This document shows, piece after piece, positions 1 through 7,587 of a stretch of DNA of 21,720 nt. Source of the stretch: an uncultured Rhodospirillales bacterium (GTDB lineage: Bacteria; Pseudomonadota; Alphaproteobacteria; Rhodospirillales; Defluviicoccaceae); assembly GCA_937127205.1 (NCBI GenBank), contig CAKZLS010000194.1, forward strand, positions 1 to 21,720, read 5' to 3'. How positions within the stretch are numbered: the first letter of the stretch is position 1; each line of letters begins with the position of its first letter. The notes below the pieces were generated by a model. It was given only the letters and a program-made list of their open reading frames with translations. It was not told the origin of the DNA and ran no database searches. A program made the position numbers and the translations under genes.

Positions 1-1421
1 GCCGGGGGCGGAGCCAAGTCGGCATAGAGGCTTTTTTCGAGGTCGGCGGGATCACGCTCGGCATCGATGACCACGCGCTCGCCGGCATGGCCGAGACCGT
101 TCATCACCATGTGCACGAGATCGGCGTGACCGCTAAGGGGCGCGAGTTCGTTTCGGTGTTCCGGACCGGCGACGATCCTGATTTGCGACACGCCATAGGC
201 CAGTGCAGTGAACAGGAAATCCACGCCGATCTGAGTGATCTCGTTGACCGCGAACGGCACGACATGGGCCGGCAGGCCGCGTCCGCCGCGGGCCATGGCC
301 GAGATCATGTCCTGGCCATATCGCGGATCGTGGACCAGCAGCACCATGCCGGCGCCGCCGGCCACACTGTATGTGCCGGTCAAAACTCGGAGACGTTCGA
401 ACAGCGCGTTGCCCTTCGGCAAATCGAAGGCGATGGCGCCGGTTGGACAGACGCTGGCGCAGGCGCCGTGGCCGACGCAAATGTAGGGGTCGATGGCGGT
501 ATGGTCGCCGTCGGGCACGATGGCACCGGTGGGGCAGGCGTTGAGGCATAGGTCGCACCCGACCACCTGGTTGCGCGAGTGCGCGCAGATAGTCGCATCG
601 ACCCGGACGTAGCGGGGCTTCTCGAATTCCCCCACCATGTCCGCCATGTGGAACAGCGCCCGCTGCACGGCCACAGGGTCGCCGGGTTCGGCTCGGATGT
701 AACCCTCGCGCTTGCCCGGCGCACTGAACAACGGCAGGTCGCCGGAGAGGTCGAGAATGAGATCGCAAGTCGATACGGCGCCATCCTGGCCGTCCTCGAA
801 GGTGAGCGTCGAGCGCGACGACGGGGCGGCGGGCGCCAATCCATCGATCGTCACCTCGAAGGCGCCGAGCCGGCCGGCCGCCTTGCGCAACCTGCCCTTG
901 AAGATTGGCATGTCGGCGACCGCGGGCGGCATTGCGTCGCCGGGCTCCTTCATCATGCAGGTAACACTGAGACGCCCGGACAGTTGCCTGGCCGCGTCCA
1001 GGACGGCTTGTCCGGAGCCGTAGACCAGGATCACGCCTTCGGATTTGAGGGTGACGGACAGCGCCGGCTCGAAATCGAGGGCGGCCTCGGCGATCAGCGC
1101 TGCGATCTTGGGGCCTGCCTTGCCACCCTGGTCCGACCAGCCGGCGCGTTCGCGGATATTGACGAACTCGACCGAGGCTTCGGCGACACCGGCGGTCGTT
1201 TCCGCCGCCTGCTCGCCGAACAGTGAAGCCTCTTGAGTGCAACCGACGAGCAGGGGGTCGCCTATGGCCACCGCCTCTTTGAAGGCGTCAATCTGGCTCC
1301 GGCAAAGTTGGGTATGAAGAAACGGTTCATCGGCGCTCAGGTGCTTGGCCAGCTCCTTCACATCGAGCGTCATTGTCCGTTCGCAATCGCAGACGAGCAC
1401 CCGTTTGTCGCGTACCTTCAT
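1..1421 (-). CDS. 4Fe-4S ferredoxin-type protein of the formate dehydrogenase locus (partial, C-terminus missing)
   Basis: A single open frame of 473 codons runs from an ATG at 1421 leftward off the window edge, so the end of the protein is not seen. The N-terminus has a cysteine-rich section (C11, C13, C40, C61, with a GCTQEA segment around 60-65). A ferredoxin region follows: C279, C289, C292, C296-Pro, then C315, H318, C321, C325-Pro. In the second motif the usual second cysteine is histidine. Downstream is an alpha/beta-looking domain. The start at 1421 lies 9 bases after GGGGAG; a second ATG at 1427 is in frame but nearly touches that site. Large iron-sulfur proteins of this kind are known beside DUF3305/DUF3306 and FDH genes in Alphaproteobacteria. 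An electron-transfer or FDH-assembly role is inferred. It is divergent from the DUF3305 gene. Confidence 0.85.
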   Translation of the reverse strand, partial: MKVRDKRVLVCDCERTMTLDVKELAKHLSADEPFLHTQLCRSQIDAFKEAVAIGDPLLVGCTQEASLFGEQAAETTAGVAEASVEFVNIRERAGWSDQGGKAGPKIAALIAEAALDFEPALSVTLKSEGVILVYGSGQAVLDAARQLSGRLSVTCMMKEPGDAMPPAVADMPIFKGRLRKAAGRLGAFEVTIDGLAPAAPSSRSTLTFEDGQDGAVSTCDLILDLSGDLPLFSAPGKREGYIRAEPGDPVAVQRALFHMADMVGEFEKPRYVRVDATICAHSRNQVVGCDLCLNACPTGAIVPDGDHTAIDPYICVGHGACASVCPTGAIAFDLPKGNALFERLRVLTGTYSVAGGAGMVLLVHDPRYGQDMISAMARGGRGLPAHVVPFAVNEITQIGVDFLFTALAYGVSQIRIVAGPEHRNELAPLSGHADLVHMVMNGLGHAGERVVIDAERDPADLEKSLYADLAPPP

Positions 1422-1635
1422 CGACATCCTCTCCCCTTCGTTGGCCGGTTTTGACCGGCGGGCGGCATTCGTTGACCGCGATTATTTTATTTGCCTGGTG
1501 GGATCATCCAACAAATTCCGGGGACGGCGCAACACTCCGTTGGTCCGAGATGGAGCGTCGACACGATCGAAAGGGTTCCTGTTGGCGATCGCCTTGCCGT
1601 ATCCTATCTTGGTGACAGGAGGCGGCGAGACAACC
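1422..1635. promoter_or_regulatory. Divergent intergenic region between the Fe-S protein and DUF3305 genes
   Basis: This 214-base gap separates two genes transcribed away from each other, so it should hold a promoter for each. An AT-richer patch around 1478-1515 is the most promoter-like part. AGGAGG at 1617-1622 is the likely ribosome site of the DUF3305 gene, 13 bases before its ATG, which is rather far. I could not identify clear -35/-10 pairs. Confidence 0.35.
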
Positions 1636-2199
1636 ATGACGGACGAAGAAACTCGTGTATCGACTGCCATGCCGGACCGCGTGACCGTCGGCATCGTCCT
1701 CGAACGACATGACAGCACACATCCGTGGCAGGATCATGTGTGGAGTGCGCGCGGGGTGATGCCTGGGGGCGGGCCTGGCGGCCATTGGCGGGTACTCGAT
1801 ACGGGTCCCGGATGGACACGCTTCTACGCCGGGTGTCTCGATCTTCAGCTTTTTCGGCGCGAGACGGAGAGCTACCGCCAAAACCTTTCATGCGCTGTAC
1901 CGTCCCTCTATGTGGTACTGCGCTCCAACGAAAATGATGACGATGAGGAGGATGGTCATGAGGTGGAGCCATTCCTGATCACGGCATGCCCGTTTGAGGC
2001 GCAGGACTACATGGATAGCGGCGAGGAGACGGTGGAGAACGTTCCCATGCCGGTGGAGGTCGCGGCTTGGGTTCAGGCGTTCATCGACCGGCATCATGTG
2101 AATGAACCTTTTATCAAGCGCAAACAGAAGCCCAAGCAATGCGGCGTTACGTCGGAACCATTCGCGCGAAAGCCGATGGAGACAAAACGTGGCGGATGA
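1636..2199 (+). CDS. DUF3305 domain protein
   Basis: The protein has 187 residues. The open frame extends further upstream, but ATG 1636 is the start consistent with the family: the conserved core opens at about residue 14 (DRVTVGIVLERHD), followed by a Pro-Trp and a Trp-Ser pair (residues 30-37) and a segment rich in aromatic residues (Trp, Phe, Tyr). A highly acidic stretch (NDDDEEDG) lies mid-protein and a basic tail closes it. DUF3305 proteins are known as companions of DUF3306 and formate dehydrogenase genes in Alphaproteobacteria; their biochemical function is not established. There is no signal peptide or membrane segment, so it is likely cytoplasmic, and a part in FDH maturation is inferred only from context. 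The 3' end overlaps the next gene by 11 bases. Confidence 0.8.
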   Translation: MTDEETRVSTAMPDRVTVGIVLERHDSTHPWQDHVWSARGVMPGGGPGGHWRVLDTGPGWTRFYAGCLDLQLFRRETESYRQNLSCAVPSLYVVLRSNENDDDEEDGHEVEPFLITACPFEAQDYMDSGEETVENVPMPVEVAAWVQAFIDRHHVNEPFIKRKQKPKQCGVTSEPFARKPMETKRGG

Positions 2200-2764
2200 C
2201 CGCGAAACGCCTCTGGCGCGTTGGTCGCGCTTGAAACGGTCGGGGGCACGGACAAAAAAGCTTTCGGTCGACCGTGAACCCGCTCCGGAGCTGGAGACGG
2301 ATTCTCGTCGGGGAGGTGAAATCGTCGCGCCCGAAGCTGCTATCGAAACCGGTCACGAAGATGCTTCTTCCGATCTCGACCACAAGGACCTGCCGGATGT
2401 TTCCGACCTCAATGCGGAGTCCGATTTCTCCGCCTTTCTGCGCGAAGGCGTTTCGGAAGAGATCCGTCGCAAAGCGCTTCGCGTGTTATGGCGGAGCGAC
2501 CCGGTGCTTGCCAACCTCGATGGCCTCAACGACTACGACGAAGACTTCCGCTCGAGTGGTGTTATCGCCGAGGCGGTGAAGACCGCTTACGAGGCCGGAA
2601 AAGGGTATTTGGATAAGGAAAAGGAAGAGGACGGTTCAAGTCCCGAGGAGAAGTCGATGCCGGATAGGATCGATCCCACCGATCCTACAGAAGCGGCAGA
2701 CACAGAAGTTGCGGAGGAACCGCCACCGGATGTCGCAGACGAACCGAAAAAAAAATCATTGTGA
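2189..2764 (+). CDS. DUF3306 domain protein
   Basis: The protein has 191 residues and begins at GTG 2189, chosen because GGAG sits 7 bases upstream and the conserved family opening (ETPLARWSRLK) follows within ten residues. The start overlaps the DUF3305 stop by 11 bases, which suggests translational coupling. A conserved core at about residues 79-120 contains FLREGVSEEIRRKALRVLW and SDPVLANLDGLNDYDEDF. The rest is acidic and low-complexity, probably disordered. No signal peptide or membrane segment is visible. The family is defined by its association with FDH genes and has no assigned activity. The gene ends in a run of nine A bases coding for lysines, so its last residues could be sensitive to slippage. 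Confidence 0.8.
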   Translation: MADDRETPLARWSRLKRSGARTKKLSVDREPAPELETDSRRGGEIVAPEAAIETGHEDASSDLDHKDLPDVSDLNAESDFSAFLREGVSEEIRRKALRVLWRSDPVLANLDGLNDYDEDFRSSGVIAEAVKTAYEAGKGYLDKEKEEDGSSPEEKSMPDRIDPTDPTEAADTEVAEEPPPDVADEPKKKSL

Positions 2765-2782
2765 AACCATGCGATTTTTCGG
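2744..2782 (+). terminator. A/T-rich hairpin at the end of the DUF3306 gene
   Basis: CCGAAAAA at 2744-2751 pairs with TTTTTCGG at 2775-2782, giving an 8-bp stem with a 23-base loop that encloses the stop codon at 2762-2764. The right arm supplies a T run but is followed by GGTC rather than more T. It may be a weak terminator or mRNA 3' end. The stem is mostly A-T and the loop is long, so the call is tentative. Confidence 0.25.
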
Positions 2783-2849
2783 GTCAGCCAATCTTTGCCT
2801 GTCAGAGACTTAAGGTTAAAAGTCGACGGTTACAAAGGGAGAATGGCGG

Positions 2850-2863
2850 TGTCAGGTCTGACA
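2850..2863. promoter_or_regulatory. Perfect palindrome, candidate operator upstream of the TorD-fdh operon
   Basis: TGTCAG-GT-CTGACA is a perfect 6-bp inverted repeat with a 2-base spacer. It lies in the 249-base gap between the DUF3306 and TorD-like genes, 8 bases upstream of a TTGACA at 2871-2876 that matches the -35 consensus. The following 110 bases are markedly AT-rich for this DNA and include TATAAT at 2936-2941, though not at the correct spacing from that -35. A regulator-binding site for the main fdh operon is plausible; the regulator is unknown. Confidence 0.4.
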
Positions 2864-3013
2864 TTCGTTATTGACATTTTACCCTGTCCCATGAATTCTA
2901 AAAAGTAAGGCAAGACCTACAAATACAACAACAAATATAATAATTTCCTCTGCTGGCGTGAAAGCAAAATAAACAACCAGCTTCGCGCATTGGCACAGTC
3001 TGGGAGAGCGATA

Positions 3014-3625
3014 GTGACTCAGCCTCTGGGAGGGGGCGAACACAACCTCCACGAAGAAGATCTGTTGCGAGCGCGCTTCTACGGCCTGCTGGCCAACCTG
3101 TTGAGTGGCCCGCCGCGAGCAGAAATTCTCGCCGGCCTCGAGCGCCTCGAAGGTGACGACACCGACATGGGTCGCGCCTTGGGTGACCTTGGCAAGGTGG
3201 CCGCCGCTACTACGGCGGAAGACGTGGAGCAAGAGTTCAACGAACTCTTTGTCGGGTTGTCCGAAGGACAGCTGACCCCTTATGCGTCGTATTATTTGAC
3301 GGGGTTCCTTTACGAAAAACCGCTTGCCGATCTGCGCGCGGACATGGAGACGCTCGGCCTGCGGGGCGCCGAGGACGTCTCCGAGCCCGAGGATCACATC
3401 GCGTCTTTGTTCGAGATCATGCATTGGCTGATCACTGGATCCCTGGACTCGCCGGCGGATCTCAAAACCCAGCAAGTGTTCTTCGACCGGCATATCGGTT
3501 CGTGGGCAACGCGATTTTTCGAAGATTTGGAAACGGCCGATCAGGCCGTTTTTTATCGCCCGATCGGTAGCATCGGCCGAACCTTTATCGCCATCGAACG
3601 CGAAGCGTTCGGCATGGTCGAATAG
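3014..3625 (+). CDS. TorD/DmsD-family molecular chaperone
   Basis: The protein has 203 residues. GTG 3014 is preferred over the in-frame TTG at 2990 because GGGAGAG lies just upstream at 3002-3008. The all-helical fold is suggested by alternating hydrophobic and charged segments. The family-typical parts are the N-terminal LLRARFYGLLANLL at 17-30, the LFVGLSEGQLTPYASYYLTG region around 79-97, and the EPEDHIASLFEIMHWLI region in the second half. Proteins of this family bind twin-arginine signal peptides of molybdoenzymes and hold the enzyme until its cofactor is inserted. FdhA just downstream has such a signal, so FdhA (and perhaps the TAT mini-protein) is the likely client. It appears to be the first gene of the TorD-TAT-fdhABC run. 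Confidence 0.85.
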   Translation: MTQPLGGGEHNLHEEDLLRARFYGLLANLLSGPPRAEILAGLERLEGDDTDMGRALGDLGKVAAATTAEDVEQEFNELFVGLSEGQLTPYASYYLTGFLYEKPLADLRADMETLGLRGAEDVSEPEDHIASLFEIMHWLITGSLDSPADLKTQQVFFDRHIGSWATRFFEDLETADQAVFYRPIGSIGRTFIAIEREAFGMVE

Positions 3626-3665
3626 AGCAGGGGGCTCCTGGGCAGCTCTCGCCCCGGTCCGTACA

Positions 3666-3714
3666 CGGAGCTGGATTGCTCCGGATTGAAACGTCTCCCG
3701 CCGCTCACCGGCGG
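3666..3714 (+). promoter_or_regulatory. Tandem hairpins in the leader of the TAT mini-protein gene
   Basis: Two stem-loops lie between the TorD-like gene and the next start. The first is CGGAGC at 3666-3671 pairing with GCTCCG at 3678-3683 around a 6-base loop. The second is CCGCCG at 3698-3703 pairing with CGGCGG at 3709-3714 around a 5-base loop. Neither has a T run, so they look more like mRNA-processing or stabilising structures than intrinsic terminators. Confidence 0.3.
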
Positions 3715-3759
3715 CGCGAGGCCCGGTTCTTAGAACAAGAACGAAGGGAGACAGACGTC

Positions 3760-3969
3760 ATGAGCAAACAAAATAACAACAATAAGATCAGCCGCCGAAC
3801 ATTCATCCGTGGCGCCGCACTGGGTACGGGAGCCGCGGGCGTTGCGGCCGCCACCCTCGGGACGGCGTCCGCGGTCCAGGCAAAAACCGACGATTCGACC
3901 GGCCGCAAAGAAGCCGGATACCGCGAAACCGAGCACGTACAGCGGGTGTATGCGCTCTCTCGTTTCTAG
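3760..3969 (+). CDS. Formate dehydrogenase region TAT-signal mini-protein
   Basis: The protein has only 69 residues. ATG 3760 is chosen because AAGGGAG sits 9 bases upstream and the twin-arginine signal follows directly: S11-R12-R13-T14-F15-I16, then an Ala/Gly-rich hydrophobic segment to about residue 40 with a likely cleavage after the AVQA segment. That leaves about 28 mature residues, which are charged. The arrangement matches the known family of small TAT-signal proteins encoded immediately before the FDH catalytic subunit (TIGR02811-type). Its role is unknown; helping export of FdhA, or forming a small subunit, are possibilities. It lies 27 bases before fdhA in the same direction. Confidence 0.8.
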   Translation: MSKQNNNNKISRRTFIRGAALGTGAAGVAAATLGTASAVQAKTDDSTGRKEAGYRETEHVQRVYALSRF

Positions 3970-3996
3970 CGACGTTGCGACAGAGAGGAAGAGTCC

Positions 3997-6873
3997 ATGT
4001 TGACCAAGAAGCATAACGGGGTTGCGAATGGCCCCCGTATGTCGAAAGCGATGGCGGGTGTTCTGGGTGGCGCCATAGACCGTCGCACGTTTCTTCGGCG
4101 GTCCGGCCTGACCGCGGGCGGCGTCGCCATGGCGTCGGCGGTGCCGGCGGGAATGGTGACGAAAGCGGAAGCCCAACCGACAGCGACAGGCGGGCGCAAG
4201 CTCCAAGAGGTCAAGAGCGTCTGCACCCATTGCTCCGTGGGATGCTCGGTCATCGCCGAAGTCGATAACGGCGTGTGGGTCGGGCAGGAGCCCGACTTCG
4301 ACAGCCCGTTCAACATGGGCGGTCACTGCTGCAAAGGCGCGGCCGTTCGAGAGCACGGCCATGGTGAACGCCGGCTCAGGTATCCCATGAAGCTGGTGGA
4401 CGGGAAGTGGCAGAAGATCAGCTGGGACCAGGCGATCAACGAGGTTGGCGACAAGATGTTGGAGATCCGCGAAACCTCCGGCCCCGACTCGGTTTACTGG
4501 CTCGGCTCGGCCAAGCACAACAATGAGCAAGCCTACCTGTTCCGCAAATTCTACGCTTTCTGGGGTTCCAATAACGGCGACCACCAGGCGCGCATCTGTC
4601 ATTCCACTACCGTCGCCGGTGTGGCCAACACCTGGGGCTACGGCGCGATGACCAACAGCTACAATGACATCCACAACGCGCGCTCCATGTTTTTCATCGG
4701 CTCCAATCCGACCGAGGCCCACCCCGTTGCGCTGCTTCACATCCTCAAGGCCAAGGAAGAGAACAACGCACCACTGATCGTCTGCGATCCGCGGTTTACC
4801 CGCACGGCGGCTCACGCCGACGAATATGTGCGGCTGCGTCCGGGCACCGATGTTCCTCTTATTTGGGGCATCCTGTGGCACATCTTCGAGAATGGCTGGG
4901 AAGACAAGGAATTCATCAGCCAGCGCGTCTGGGGCATGGATCAGATCCGCGAGGAAGTCGCGCGGTGGACGCCCGAGGAAACCGAACGGGTCACAGGCGT
5001 TCCCGGATCTCAACTTGAGCGGGTGGCCCGGACCATGGCCACCAACCGGCCCGGCACGGTGGTCTGGTGCATGGGCGGAACCCAGCACACAACCGGCAAC
5101 AACAACACCCGCGCATATTGCGTGTTGCAGTTGGCGTTGGGCAACATGGGCGTGTCCGGCGGCGGCACCAATATCTTCCGCGGCCACGACAACGTCCAGG
5201 GCGCCACCGACATGGGTGTCCTGTCGCACACGTTGCCGGGATACTACGGCCTCAAGGCCGGCTCTTGGAAGCATTGGGCTCGCGTTTGGGACGTGGACTA
5301 CGAGTATCTGAAGGACCGGTTCGCCACCCAGAAACTCATGGAGTCCAAGGGCATCCCAGTATCGCGGTGGATCGATGGCGTCCTCGAGAACAAGGACAAC
5401 ATGGATCAACCCAACAACCTCCGGGCCATGGTGTTCTGGGGTCACGCGCCGAACTCCCAGACCCGCATGCCGGATATGAAAAAGGCGATGGAAAAGCTCG
5501 AACTGATGGTCGTGATCGATCCGTACCCGACGTTGTCGGCGGTGCTGAGCGACCGCAAGGATGGCGTCTATCTGCTGCCGGCGGCGACACAGTTCGAGAC
5601 CTACGGCTCGGTGACCGCGTCCAACCGGTCCTTGCAGTGGCGCGAAAAGATCATTGACCCCTTGTTTGAGGCCAAGTCCGACCACGAGATTATGTACCTG
5701 ATGGCCAAGAAGTTCGGCTTCGATCAGGAGATGTTCAAGCACATCGAGGTGAACGAGAACGAGCCGCTGATCGAGGACATCACCCGCGAATTCAATCGCG
5801 GTATGTGGACCATCGGCTACACCGCCCAATCTCCGGAGCGGCTGCGTAAGCATATGCAGAACCAGTCTACCTTCGACAAGACCACCCTGCAGGCCAAGGG
5901 TGGGCCGTGCGACGGCGAGTACTACGGCTTGCCATGGCCGGCCTGGGGAACGCCCGAGATGGGGCACCCGGGGACGCCCAACCTTTACGACACCTCGAAA
6001 CCGGTTGCCGAAGGCGGCCTGTGTTTCCGGGCGCGATTCGGAGTGGAGCGCGAAGGCGACAATCTGTTGGCCGAAGGCTCCTATCCGGTAGGCTCGGAAA
6101 TTCAGGATGGGTATCCCGAATTCACAATGGCGATGCTGCAGAAACTTGGCTGGGACACGGATCTTAGCGATGCCGAGCGGCAAGCCATCGAGGGCGTCGC
6201 CGGCGAGAAGACCAACTGGAAGACCGACCTTTCGGGCGGGATCCAGCGGGTCGCCATCAAGCACGGCTGCGCGCCCTTCGGCAACGCCAAGGCCCGTTCC
6301 GTGGTGTGGACGTTCCCCGATCCGGTGCCCATTCACCGAGAACCGCTATACTCGCCAAGGCGAGATTTGGTAGCCGATTATCCCACCTACGCGGATACTC
6401 AGGCGTATCGTCTGCCGACACTCTACGAGTCCATTCAGAAGAATGACTACTCCCAGGAATTCCCTGTCATTCTGACATCGGGACGGCTGGTGGAGTACGA
6501 GGGCGGTGGCGACGAAACCCGGTCCAACCCGTGGCTCGCTGAGTTGCAACAGGACATGTTCTGCGAGGTCAATCCGCGCGACGCCAACAATATGGGCATC
6601 CGGGACGGCAAGATGATGTGGCTCCATAGCCCGGAGGGCGGCAAAGTCCTCGTCAAGGCGATGGTCACCGAACGCGTCGCCCCCGGCGTGGCGTTTATGC
6701 CCTATCACTTCGGCGGCCATCACGACGGCGAGAGCCTCCGGAGCAAGTATCCCGAAGGCGCCGATCCCTATGTGCTCGGTGAATCGGCCAACACATGCGG
6801 TACCTACGGCTACGACTCGGTGACCCAGATGCAGGAGACGAAAGTCACCCTGTGTCGCATCGAAGCCGCTTGA
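3997..6873 (+). CDS. fdhA: Formate dehydrogenase catalytic subunit alpha, Cys type, TAT-exported
   Basis: The 958-residue protein oxidises formate to CO2 at a bis-molybdopterin guanine dinucleotide metal centre (Mo or W). The twin-arginine signal is at 28-34 (DRRTFLR) with probable cleavage near residue 59, so the enzyme faces the periplasm. One [4Fe-4S] cluster is bound by C76, C79, C83 and C111, followed by K113. The metal ligand is C201 with the adjacent catalytic H202 (ARICHS), where selenoproteins such as E. coli FdnG have selenocysteine. The C-terminal dinucleotide-binding domain begins around residue 825 (PVILTSGRLVEYEGGG). Length is slightly under E. coli FdnG. A strong ribosome site (GAGAGGAA) lies 6 bases before ATG 3997. 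It is followed by fdhB after 11 bases. It is paired with a ferredoxin and a cytochrome b, so it is a membrane-bound respiratory FDH rather than a soluble NAD-linked one. Confidence 0.96.
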   Translation: MLTKKHNGVANGPRMSKAMAGVLGGAIDRRTFLRRSGLTAGGVAMASAVPAGMVTKAEAQPTATGGRKLQEVKSVCTHCSVGCSVIAEVDNGVWVGQEPDFDSPFNMGGHCCKGAAVREHGHGERRLRYPMKLVDGKWQKISWDQAINEVGDKMLEIRETSGPDSVYWLGSAKHNNEQAYLFRKFYAFWGSNNGDHQARICHSTTVAGVANTWGYGAMTNSYNDIHNARSMFFIGSNPTEAHPVALLHILKAKEENNAPLIVCDPRFTRTAAHADEYVRLRPGTDVPLIWGILWHIFENGWEDKEFISQRVWGMDQIREEVARWTPEETERVTGVPGSQLERVARTMATNRPGTVVWCMGGTQHTTGNNNTRAYCVLQLALGNMGVSGGGTNIFRGHDNVQGATDMGVLSHTLPGYYGLKAGSWKHWARVWDVDYEYLKDRFATQKLMESKGIPVSRWIDGVLENKDNMDQPNNLRAMVFWGHAPNSQTRMPDMKKAMEKLELMVVIDPYPTLSAVLSDRKDGVYLLPAATQFETYGSVTASNRSLQWREKIIDPLFEAKSDHEIMYLMAKKFGFDQEMFKHIEVNENEPLIEDITREFNRGMWTIGYTAQSPERLRKHMQNQSTFDKTTLQAKGGPCDGEYYGLPWPAWGTPEMGHPGTPNLYDTSKPVAEGGLCFRARFGVEREGDNLLAEGSYPVGSEIQDGYPEFTMAMLQKLGWDTDLSDAERQAIEGVAGEKTNWKTDLSGGIQRVAIKHGCAPFGNAKARSVVWTFPDPVPIHREPLYSPRRDLVADYPTYADTQAYRLPTLYESIQKNDYSQEFPVILTSGRLVEYEGGGDETRSNPWLAELQQDMFCEVNPRDANNMGIRDGKMMWLHSPEGGKVLVKAMVTERVAPGVAFMPYHFGGHHDGESLRSKYPEGADPYVLGESANTCGTYGYDSVTQMQETKVTLCRIEAA

Positions 6874-6884
6874 GGAGTTCAATC

Positions 6885-7487
6885 ATGGCAGCAAGAATGA
6901 AGTTCCTGTGCGATGCCGAGCGGTGCATCGAGTGCAACGCCTGCGTCACCGCATGCAAGAACGAGAACGAGGTTCCGTGGGGCATCAACCGTCGCCGGGT
7001 GGTGACCCTGAATGACGGCAAGCCGGGCGAGCGGTCCATTTCGGTGGCGTGCATGCATTGTTCCGAGGCGCCGTGCATCGCGGTATGTCCGGTGGACTGC
7101 ATCTATGATACCGCGGAAGGTGTGGTGCTGCATTCCAAGGATCTCTGCATCGGGTGCGGCTATTGCTTCTACGCGTGCCCGTTCGGCGCGCCGCAATTTC
7201 CGCAGGCCAGCAACTTCGGCACACGCGGCAAGATGGACAAGTGCACCTTCTGCGCTGGCGGTCCCGAGGAGAACAACTCCAAGGCCGAATACCAGAAGTA
7301 TGGAGCCAATCGCCTGGCCGAGGGCAAACTCCCGCTTTGCGCGGAGATGTGCGCGACCAAGGCACTGCTGGCCGGCGATGGCGACGTGGTGTCGGACATC
7401 TTCCGCGAACGAACGGCGGCCCGAGGGTTCGGCGCCGGCGCCTGGGGTTGGGGAACCGCCTACCAACTGAAATCCGGCGGAGCCTGA
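6885..7487 (+). CDS. fdhB: Formate dehydrogenase iron-sulfur subunit beta (FDH3 type)
   Basis: The protein has 200 residues with sixteen cysteines arranged for four [4Fe-4S] clusters: C14/17/20/24, C56/59/64/68, C88/91/94/98, and C120/123/152/156. It carries electrons from FdhA to the cytochrome b subunit. It has no signal peptide, so it presumably rides with FdhA through the TAT pathway. It lacks the C-terminal membrane anchor found in the longer E. coli FdnH, as is usual for the short FDH3-type beta subunit. ATG 6885 is preceded by GAGGAG at 6872-6877, only 11 bases after the fdhA stop, so the two genes are co-transcribed. Confidence 0.95.
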   Translation: MAARMKFLCDAERCIECNACVTACKNENEVPWGINRRRVVTLNDGKPGERSISVACMHCSEAPCIAVCPVDCIYDTAEGVVLHSKDLCIGCGYCFYACPFGAPQFPQASNFGTRGKMDKCTFCAGGPEENNSKAEYQKYGANRLAEGKLPLCAEMCATKALLAGDGDVVSDIFRERTAARGFGAGAWGWGTAYQLKSGGA

Positions 7488-7510
7488 TGATCCGCCGGCC
7501 GTCAGGAGAA

Positions 7511-7538
7511 GGCGGCGTCGCGAACGAAGTGCGCCGCC
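7511..7538 (+). promoter_or_regulatory. GC-rich hairpin between fdhB and the lipoprotein gene
   Basis: GGCGGCG at 7511-7517 pairs with CGCCGCC at 7532-7538 around a 14-base loop in the 100-base gap after fdhB. It has no clean T run (it is followed by AACTGCTGGGTCTTTG). It may be an attenuator, or an mRNA stabiliser that sets a lower level of the downstream lipoprotein and fdhC. Confidence 0.35.
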
Positions 7539-7587
7539 AACTGCTGGGTCTTTGATTGGAAAATTGGTCGTGGAACTAGGGTGGATA

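Noticed and set aside
133..1242. A 369-codon minus-strand frame overlapping the Fe-S protein gene
   Set aside because: Its product is Arg-rich with no motifs. The true frame on the same strand has ferredoxin motifs and runs unbroken from 1421 to the window edge.
2990..3013. TTG at 2990 as start of the TorD-like chaperone
   Set aside because: GTG 3014 has GGGAGAG at the right distance; the extra eight residues of the TTG start include that ribosome site.
4597..4602. Possible selenocysteine codon in the FDH catalytic subunit
   Set aside because: The metal-ligand codon is TGT (Cys201) in the ARICHS segment, not TGA, and the frame is open throughout.
3730..6336. An open frame of more than 860 codons on the minus strand opposite fdhA
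   Set aside because: It lies wholly antisense to a strongly supported gene, has no recognisable domains and a composition expected from the third-position GC bias of fdhA.
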